Source of the DNA: Paenibacillus sp. FSL R7-0204
Lineage (GTDB): Bacteria; Bacillota; Bacilli; Paenibacillales; Paenibacillaceae
Assembly: GCF_038002225.1 (NCBI RefSeq)
Contig: NZ_JBBOCA010000001.1
Location: 4,464,001-4,528,000 of the forward strand
Direction: 5' to 3'
DNA length: 64,000 nt
Both the position numbers and the translations under genes were made by a program. Shown here piece by piece: positions 58,575 through 64,000 of the stretch. The notes beneath the pieces were generated by a model. The model saw nothing but the letters and a program-made list of their open reading frames with translations. It was not told the origin of the DNA and did not search any database. Position 1 is the first letter of the stretch. Each line of letters starts with the position of its first letter.

Positions 58575-60392
58575 TCAGAACATCAGAGATTCCGCGTATT
58601 TCTCCCCTTCCAGCAGATCATATTCTACCAGACGGTAGTCATTCAGTAGCTCCTGCTGCTCCGGGGTCAGCTCCTTCAGGATTCCCTTATCGCCTGCACC
58701 GATCAGCACCTGCTTGCTGAGTCCAGGAATTTCCGCTTGCACTTGATCCAGCAGCTTGTAGAAGACTGGCAGCGTCTGCCCGGATAACCGGAAGACTGCA
58801 GGACCGAGAAAGGCCGGGCTAAGCGTCCCGAGCGGCTCCTTGCCGATCTCAAAGTTAGCGAGTACCAGCAGCTTCGTCTCATGCTTCAGCCTTGGCTCCT
58901 GATCCCAGCCTGCTGCGGTATAGATCCCGGCGCTGAGCGCGGGCAGATGATCTCCCCAGAACACCGCAATGGTGGGCCGCTTGATCTTCAGCAGCTCCTG
59001 CTGGAGATAAGCCATGGCCTCGTCTGTCAGCTTAGTATCCTGTACATAAGTCTCCAGCTCATCCTTCTGCTCCGGCAGGCCGCCTTGGACGGTGATAGTG
59101 TTCGGTCCGTTCACGCCTTTGACGAATGGAAAATGATTCTGCATCGTCACCAGATGCAGAAATGCCGGGCCCGATGCCGTTTGAAGCTGCCGGACTGCCT
59201 CTTTTACAGCCGCTTTATCCGAGATATACCCCTTTGGAGTCAGGCGGTCAGCGTCCGGCAGATCCTTCTCACTCGTGAAGCGGTCGAAGCCCAGCAGCGG
59301 ATAGACACGGTTCCGGTTATAGAAGGTCTCATCGAACGGATGCAACGCCAGTGCTTCATAACCTCTGTCCTTCAGAATACTGACGATCGAGGGCAGGGAG
59401 GACATTTTGACGATGCGCTGCTGATAAGGAATCGTTCCATCCCCCATAAAATACATCGACAGCCCGGTCAGGGCTTCGAACTCCACATTAGCCGTATTGC
59501 CGCCGAATTCCGGGGACAGCAAATAACCGGACGGCGTCTGCCCCGCCACCCCATGGATGAACTTCAGCGGATCTTCGCTTAATGTATACCCAGGCAGGCG
59601 CGTAGGATCAAAGAATGCCTCATTCATCATAAACATAATGTTCGGCTCTTCCTTCGGCACAGCTTGCAACGGCGCATCCGGCAATGCCGAATACTTGGCA
59701 GCCACCGCTTCCACCGCTTCACGGCTGTAGCCCTCCGGCTTGTCCATCAGGCTCTGCCGCAGATTCCCGGCGAAGGCATACACAAACCCGTTCTGGGTAT
59801 AATTCACCTTCTGATTCCAGAAGATGTTTTGATAGTTCATTGCTGCAACCACAGGATATTGACCGGTGACCAGCACAAGAAACCAAGCGCTTAGCCCCAC
59901 AGATATTCCCGCCAGAGTCACGCGTAAGGACAATCTGATCCGGTTCTTCGGCAGCTTCATAATCACAAAGACCAGACCGCCAACAAGCAGAACAGTGGCC
60001 CCTATAGCAAACGGAGTGATTATCCCGCTGGTAATCTTGCTCATGCCTTCGGCATTCTTCAGCAGCATCAGATCCCACGGAAACAGCGGTTCGCCTCTCG
60101 TAGCCAGCTTCTGATCACTGGCAATCCCCAGCAGCACGAACAGCGCCGAGACGACTGCCGGTCCCGCATACACATTCGGCACAATTACCGAACTTAAGAG
60201 CAAGATGAAGAAAATAAACAGGCTTCCTGTACAATACAACCAAGGAAAGGCGCCAACCCACTTTAGCGCATGGAGCACATCCATCCGAAAAGAAGCCAAC
60301 TGCAAAAACAAATTCAGCCCAAACCCTACAGCAAGCAAAATAATCAATAAATACGACAAACGCTTAGATGGCAATAACCGTGACAAGTTCAT
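58575..60392 (-). CDS. LtaS-type phosphoglycerol transferase (sulfatase fold)
   Basis: 605 residues. Five N-terminal helices (about 10-180) are followed by an extracellular sulfatase domain: NIMFMMNEAFFDPTRLPGYT (metal Glu), SPEFGGNTANVEFEALTGLS with the nucleophile Thr near residue 299, SIVSILKDRGYEALALHPFD, LVTMQNHFPFVKG and IAVFWGDHLPALSAG (metal Asp-His). Such enzymes polymerise or transfer glycerol phosphate to make lipoteichoic acid or decorate surface glycans. Monocistronic. Confidence 0.93.
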   Translation of the reverse strand: MNLSRLLPSKRLSYLLIILLAVGFGLNLFLQLASFRMDVLHALKWVGAFPWLYCTGSLFIFFILLLSSVIVPNVYAGPAVVSALFVLLGIASDQKLATRGEPLFPWDLMLLKNAEGMSKITSGIITPFAIGATVLLVGGLVFVIMKLPKNRIRLSLRVTLAGISVGLSAWFLVLVTGQYPVVAAMNYQNIFWNQKVNYTQNGFVYAFAGNLRQSLMDKPEGYSREAVEAVAAKYSALPDAPLQAVPKEEPNIMFMMNEAFFDPTRLPGYTLSEDPLKFIHGVAGQTPSGYLLSPEFGGNTANVEFEALTGLSMYFMGDGTIPYQQRIVKMSSLPSIVSILKDRGYEALALHPFDETFYNRNRVYPLLGFDRFTSEKDLPDADRLTPKGYISDKAAVKEAVRQLQTASGPAFLHLVTMQNHFPFVKGVNGPNTITVQGGLPEQKDELETYVQDTKLTDEAMAYLQQELLKIKRPTIAVFWGDHLPALSAGIYTAAGWDQEPRLKHETKLLVLANFEIGKEPLGTLSPAFLGPAVFRLSGQTLPVFYKLLDQVQAEIPGLSKQVLIGAGDKGILKELTPEQQELLNDYRLVEYDLLEGEKYAESLMF

Positions 60393-60815
60393 TCACTCCT
60401 AACTGTTAAAGGAGTAGTATACGCCTTTTAGCTTAAAGCTGCCTTAAAATTCAGTAGCCAAATGGGCACACCCTCTGTTGATCTCCTGCGTCACCATGAT
60501 TTGGATAGGAAATGTGCGCTTGTTAGAGTATCCCTCTCCAAAAAAAACTATCAACGAAGTAGATGAAGGATAATAAATGGAAAAACATATCTTAATATTC
60601 CGGTTTCTACCGACTTTACTGATGCAATTGGAAAAACTACATCTATTCAAGCGGGTTAGGCTCTTTTGCAGGAAATCCGTTTCAACAAGTGCTATTTTTC
60701 CAACTGCTTCTCGCCCAGCCTTCTTCCGCCGACCAGTAAGTGGATTTTTTCCAGCTGTCTCTGCTTCAAATAGCACTCAATAAGGCGGATGAGCTTACAG
60801 CCCGTAACCCCCCGC

Positions 60816-60858
60816 AAAAAGAGAGCAGCATCCAAACATCAGACGCTGCTCTCTTTTC
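60816..60858 (-). terminator. Terminator-like hairpin after the epimerase gene
   Basis: AAAAGAGAGCAGC pairs with GCTGCTCTCTTTT; A-run and T-run flank it, so it works in both directions. It is about 110 bp after the leftward epimerase gene. Confidence 0.8.
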
Positions 60859-60913
60859 TATTCTCATCCCAGCGGGATAGCTTGAGTTTGTATGATACAC
60901 TCAGGAAATACAA

Positions 60914-60945
60914 ACCTAACAGCGGCCGGAAGCCCAAATATTCAC
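60914..60945. repeat. Fragment of the dispersed intergenic repeat, copy C
   Basis: AACAGCGGCCGGAAGCCCAA on the forward strand matches the far end of copy B (read leftward near 46522-46541) with one change; similarity fades after about 45 bp. Confidence 0.6.
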
Positions 60946-60968
60946 CGGAATGACGCCTGTGCCTAAGC

Positions 60969-61961
60969 CTACTTCACGTATATCCGGCTGCTTTCCTCCC
61001 AATATTCCCCAGGCTCCAGCCCGAACAAGCCGATGTCATCAGCAGGCAGATCCACCTTCGGGGCGTTCACGAGGTTGATCTGCGGCTCTGGGCAGAAGAA
61101 TCCTTCGGCCCCGCCGTTGTTCCAGATCATCCATTGCTTATACGAGGTTCCCACATCATATACCAGTGTAACTCCAGCCTTACTGTCGGTGAGCTCCATC
61201 CGGTTCCGTCCATTCTGGGCGGCTGCGGTGTAGTGGTTGTCCATCGACGCGTAGAACGGATATAATCCTTCGCCGCGCAGAGCCACCTCATCGGCAGTCA
61301 GCTCCTGGAATTTGCCGGTTGGCAGCATCCGCTCGTTAAGCTCCCAACGTTCGCCGATCGTCAGCTTAACACGGTAATCCTGCGCGCTGCTGCCTGGTGC
61401 GAATGGAGCATTGATAGCCGTGTGGAACGCCAGCAGGCAAGGCATCAGCACATCGCCGTCATTGTGGACCAGCAACTGCTGGGACAGGCCGCCTTCACCG
61501 AGCGTGTAGCGCAGCTTGACCGTGTATTTGAACGGCAGGTACTGATAGGACGGATGATTCTCATCCACCTTAATGGCAACAGTGACGAAGCTTTCGCTTG
61601 TGCCGGTGCCGAATTCCTCTACCTCCCATGCAGCAGTATGTAGGAACCCGTGCAGATGGTTGCCGGTCTTGGCTTCATTAACAGGCAGATGGTAGGTCTG
61701 TCCGTTCCACGGGAACTCTCCATCCTCATAACGGTTCGGCGGGAATAACACAGGAATGCCGTGAATGCCCGGGTTAGCCTTGAATGCTTCCATCTCCTCC
61801 GCGCCCGGCTCATGCAGGAAACGGTAACCGCTCTCAGTATCACGGAAGCAGATCAGATTCCCGCCGATGCCTGGCAGAATAGCCGCTTCATAACGGCCGG
61901 CCTTCAGCCAGACAGCAGCTTCGCCCTCATAGTGTCCTTCAAATGCTGTAATCGATGTCAT
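60969..61961 (-). CDS. Aldose 1-epimerase
   Basis: 330 residues from ATG 61961 (AAGGGG 9 bp upstream); the frame opens at 62066 but that part overlaps the promoter. Galactose mutarotase fold: YEAAILPGIGGNLICFRDTE, PGIHGIPVLFPPNRYEDGEF, NHLHGFLHTAAWEVEEFGTG (catalytic His), CLLAFHTAINAPFAPG (second His) and the Glu in EGFFCPEPQINLVNAPKVDL. Interconverts alpha and beta sugars before catabolism. Monocistronic. Confidence 0.93.
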   Translation of the reverse strand: MTSITAFEGHYEGEAAVWLKAGRYEAAILPGIGGNLICFRDTESGYRFLHEPGAEEMEAFKANPGIHGIPVLFPPNRYEDGEFPWNGQTYHLPVNEAKTGNHLHGFLHTAAWEVEEFGTGTSESFVTVAIKVDENHPSYQYLPFKYTVKLRYTLGEGGLSQQLLVHNDGDVLMPCLLAFHTAINAPFAPGSSAQDYRVKLTIGERWELNERMLPTGKFQELTADEVALRGEGLYPFYASMDNHYTAAAQNGRNRMELTDSKAGVTLVYDVGTSYKQWMIWNNGGAEGFFCPEPQINLVNAPKVDLPADDIGLFGLEPGEYWEESSRIYVK

Positions 61962-62043
61962 TACATTAATCCCCTTCCATATGTTCGAAATGACTCTCTC
62001 ATAGATAGAGTACCACATCTGCCGGAATGGCAACATGCCATTT

Positions 62044-62772
62044 TTACAGCTGCTCCACTTCGACACTCATGACATGCTCGATTTTTTTGACATCATAATA
62101 GATTTCCGTAGCGTAATCCTTGTCTGGCGCAGAAACGACCATGTCGATCATCTGCCTGCCATCCTCAAGATCCTTGATTTTCATCCGCCGGATGGTCCGG
62201 CCGGTTTTGCGCGTTTTGCGCTGGTCGGTCATGACATTCCGCTGCTCAATCTTTTGAATAACATCAGTAAGAATATAGTTCGGTTCCATAATGATTTTGA
62301 TGGAGATCTCGTGCTTGTTCAGCACTTCGGGTCCGATGGCCTTGATTAGATGAGGTACCGCGTTGACCGCAAACATAAGCAGCACCACCGCATAACCCGC
62401 CTCTACAAAAAATCCCGCGCCGACTGCAATCCCGATACCGGATGCTGTCCAGATCAGTGCTGCCGAGGTCAGCCCGGAGATGGCATCTCCGCCTCTGCGC
62501 AGAATAACACCCGCTCCCAAAAAACCGATACCGCTGACGATCTGCGCCGCCAGACGCATTGGGTCCATGCTCGGATGCTCCGGTCCGCCGAATTTGTCAT
62601 ACGCATGAATAGATACCAGGGTTACCAGACAGCTGGCGATGCTGATGACCATACTGGTCCGGATTCCCAGCGGTTTCTGTTTCAATTGGCGGTCAATGCC
62701 GATGAACAGCCCGAACAGCATGGCCACCAGCAGCTTAATGATTGATTCCGTATGCAGCAGGTCCATATTCAT
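62044..62772 (-). CDS. MgtC/SapB-family membrane protein
   Basis: 242 residues from ATG 62772 (GGAGGG upstream). Four or five helices (about 8-155) with the signatures MLFGLFIGIDRQLKQKPLGI, RTSMVISIASCLVTLVS, AAQIVSGIGFLGAGVILRRG and GLTSAALIWTASGIGIAVGA. The C-terminal cytoplasmic part (about 160-242, ISIKIIMEPNYILTDVIQKI...) is ACT-like. Family members help survival at low magnesium or modulate ATP synthase and phosphate uptake. Confidence 0.93.
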   Translation of the reverse strand: MNMDLLHTESIIKLLVAMLFGLFIGIDRQLKQKPLGIRTSMVISIASCLVTLVSIHAYDKFGGPEHPSMDPMRLAAQIVSGIGFLGAGVILRRGGDAISGLTSAALIWTASGIGIAVGAGFFVEAGYAVVLLMFAVNAVPHLIKAIGPEVLNKHEISIKIIMEPNYILTDVIQKIEQRNVMTDQRKTRKTGRTIRRMKIKDLEDGRQMIDMVVSAPDKDYATEIYYDVKKIEHVMSVEVEQL

Positions 62773-62867
62773 AATTAATTCCCTCCTTTCTCGCCCGTCA
62801 TGGCACATAGAATCAGTATACCTGAAATACGCTGCAATCTTTACTGAAATTTTCTGCCCCCGCTCAA

Positions 62868-62960
62868 AAAAAAGAAACGGACGCGTATCCCCGCTAACCG
62901 GGAGCTTCAGGCAGTACTGCCTGAGGCTCCGGCAAGGAACATCGTCCGCTTCAGAGAAGA
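62868..62960 (-). terminator. Branched terminator of the SDR gene
   Basis: Read leftward, GCGGACG pairs with CGTCCGT, followed by TTCTTTTTTTT. Inside lies a near-perfect 28-bp palindrome (62902-62929) whose core TCAGGCAGTACTGCCTGA is an exact 18-bp palindrome. Confidence 0.7.
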
Positions 62961-63005
62961 CCTCACTTATCCCATCATATGAGCGATGAGTGACTTATAG
63001 AAGGA

Positions 63006-63797
63006 TTAGCCGTGCAGAAGCGATTCTGCTCCGTCACAGTAGATTTCCGTACCCGTAATGTGATCCGAATCCTCAGAAGCCAGGAACAGCGCCAGCTTGG
63101 CCACCTGATCCGGACGCCCCGGCCCCTTCTCCAGCGGCTGCCCGCCATCCGGGAACTCCACTTCAATCTGCACTTCCTTCAGATCATCCGAAGGATAGGT
63201 ATTATCATCTATATTCGTGGTAATGGCTCCCGGACAGATAGCGTTTACACGAATCTTGTACTGGGCCAGCTCAAGCGCAGCCATCTTCATAAAAGCCACC
63301 TGACCCGCCTTGGTTGTACTATAGGCAGAGAACCCGACATTGGAGAATACCCGGTTGCCGTTGATCGAGCTGTTGATCAGAATACTGCCGCCCTTCTTCT
63401 TAAGATGGGGGATGGCATATTTGACGGTGGCGAAGGTGCCCCGCAGATTAATCTGAATCGTCTGATCCCATGACTCAATGTCCATCGTCTCAATCGGTGT
63501 CATGGCGCCGTTGATCCCGGCATTGGCGAAGACCACATCCAGTTGTCCCCACTTCCGGACAACCTGCTTAACAGCATGCTCCACCTGCTGCGGATCAGCA
63601 ATATCACATTCAAACACTTCGGCTTCTCCGCCCTCTTGCTTGATCTGAGCGGCCACCTTCTCCGCATTCTCCACCGTCCGGTCCAGAAGTGCCACCTTGG
63701 CCCCGCTTCTGGCGAACTCCAGCACAGATGCCCGGCCGATGCCTGAGCCGCCTCCTGTAACAATTGCTACCTTGCCTTCCAGTTTCTTAGCAGTCAT
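63006..63797 (-). CDS. Short-chain dehydrogenase/reductase
   Basis: 263 residues from ATG 63797 (GGAGG about 13 bp upstream); an ATG at 63815 contains that site and is unlikely. Classical SDR: VAIVTGGGSGIGRASVLEFA (cofactor loop), LDVVFANAGINGAMTP (NAG motif), LINSSINGN with the catalytic Ser, YSTTKAGQVAFMKMAALELA (Tyr and Lys), and CPGAITTNIDDNTYP. NAD(H) or NADP(H) oxidoreductase of unknown substrate, close to glucose/3-oxoacyl dehydrogenase types. Confidence 0.93.
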   Translation of the reverse strand: MTAKKLEGKVAIVTGGGSGIGRASVLEFARSGAKVALLDRTVENAEKVAAQIKQEGGEAEVFECDIADPQQVEHAVKQVVRKWGQLDVVFANAGINGAMTPIETMDIESWDQTIQINLRGTFATVKYAIPHLKKKGGSILINSSINGNRVFSNVGFSAYSTTKAGQVAFMKMAALELAQYKIRVNAICPGAITTNIDDNTYPSDDLKEVQIEVEFPDGGQPLEKGPGRPDQVAKLALFLASEDSDHITGTEIYCDGAESLLHG

Positions 63798-63900
63798 ATA
63801 TGCAGTCGCCTCCATTGGTGTTTGATGTTCAAGTTATGATCTTTCCCTTAACTTTACCTCTCATACGCGGAAGTGAATCGGAGCAGCGAGCCACACATGG

Positions 63901-63947
63901 CAAAAAAGCTTGACCCGCTGCCGGTTAAACCGGCGGCAGATCAAGCT
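63901..63947 (-). terminator. Terminator of the gene entering from the right edge
   Basis: Read leftward, AGCTTGATCTGCCGCCGGT pairs with ACCGGCAGCGGGTCAAGCT around TTA and is followed by TTTTTTG. Confidence 0.85.
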
Positions 63948-63974
63948 ATAGCGCTAAGGAATAATGATCCCGAA

Positions 63975-64000
63975 TCAGCCCAGCATCATCCGGTCGTCAG
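63975..64000 (-). CDS. C-terminal end of a gene continuing past the right edge (probable)
   Basis: Only the last residues DDRMMLG and a stop are inside. The strong terminator 28 bp downstream supports a gene ending here; another reading frame ends nearby too, so the frame is not certain. Product not identifiable. Confidence 0.4.

Larger units (their letters stand above)
60393..60968. other. Intergenic region with repeats
   Basis: About 60570-60780 is a repeat-like stretch: TTGGAAAAACTAC (about 60629) is mirrored by GCTATTTTTCCAA (about 60692), and a related block AGCTGGAAAAAATCC lies just beyond on the opposite strand. A terminator follows at 60816-60858, and at 60914-60935 a piece of the dispersed repeat (AACAGCGGCCGGAAG...CCAAA). 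The reverse open frame here (60444-60776) is repeat-derived and probably not a gene. Confidence 0.6.

Noticed and set aside
60444..60776. 110-codon reverse open frame
   Set aside because: It lies wholly in a repeat-like stretch with inverted TTGGAAAAA blocks, has no ribosome site, and its translation resembles no protein.
1..64000. CRISPR arrays, tRNA/rRNA genes, known riboswitches
   Set aside because: I looked for regularly spaced repeats, cloverleaf sequences and familiar aptamer cores and found none that held up.

Overview
The window looks like chromosomal DNA of a Paenibacillus-type Gram-positive bacterium. The signs are YesM/YesN two-component regulators beside carbohydrate ABC transporters, lipoprotein binding proteins, a copper-amine-oxidase 'stalk' lipoprotein, an LtaS-type enzyme, HelD, a PrsA-like foldase, strong GGAGG ribosome sites and frequent TTG/GTG starts. 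Most of the window is moderately GC-rich. The stretch from about 6.1 to 9.1 kb is clearly AT-rich and holds transposase and gene remnants. I see no rRNA, tRNA or CRISPR array. The genus is inferred from gene content only.

Layout. 1-6.1 kb: leftward sugar-transport operon (binding lipoprotein, two permeases), then a YesM-type kinase and a membrane-anchored second binding protein that runs off the left edge. 6.1-10.4 kb: accessory island with a secreted protein of unknown function, a small two-helix membrane protein, an IS4-type transposase remnant, a truncated gene and a small HNH protein. 10.5-12.0 kb: MerR regulator and a zinc-less Hsp33-like protein behind a MerR-type promoter. 12.0-16.2 kb: aldo/keto reductase, TPR protein, ECF sigma factor with a DUF4179 partner. 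16.4-20.1 kb: MarR-controlled MMPL exporter. 20.2-24.1 kb: acetyltransferase, VanZ, rpiA, macro-domain protein, transaldolase. 24.2-34.6 kb: MarR/MFS pair, HelD, FUSC-like exporter, PAP2 phosphatase, a divergent Hfq, a lactonase, a lone LytTR regulator under a perfect cre site, and a PrsA-like foldase. 34.6-35.9 kb: an intact IS3/IS150-type element inserted in the loop of the foldase terminator.

36-46.4 kb: nitroreductase, metallophosphoesterase lipoprotein, kinase-like phosphotransferase, a half-length beta clamp behind a ribbon-helix-helix protein, a CHR transporter, a BlaI/BlaR1 pair, the stalk lipoprotein and TraX. 46.8-55.1 kb: a ChvE/GguAB-type monosaccharide ABC transporter and, divided from it by a terminator, a three-component sugar sensor (binding protein, YesM-type kinase, YesN-type regulator) that most likely controls it. 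55.2-58.6 kb: a zinc-ribbon protein behind a perfect palindrome, then a translationally coupled operon of a WYL regulator and two paralogous BtrH-like proteins, the best candidate here for an undescribed system. 58.6-64 kb: LtaS-type enzyme, aldose epimerase, MgtC protein, short-chain dehydrogenase.

Several dispersed intergenic repeats are present: a 46-bp palindromic unit at 2.7 and 12.0 kb, and a structured element of about 150 bp at 39.6 and 46.5 kb with a fragment at 60.9 kb. Names rest on reading the translations and recalling families; no searches were run.
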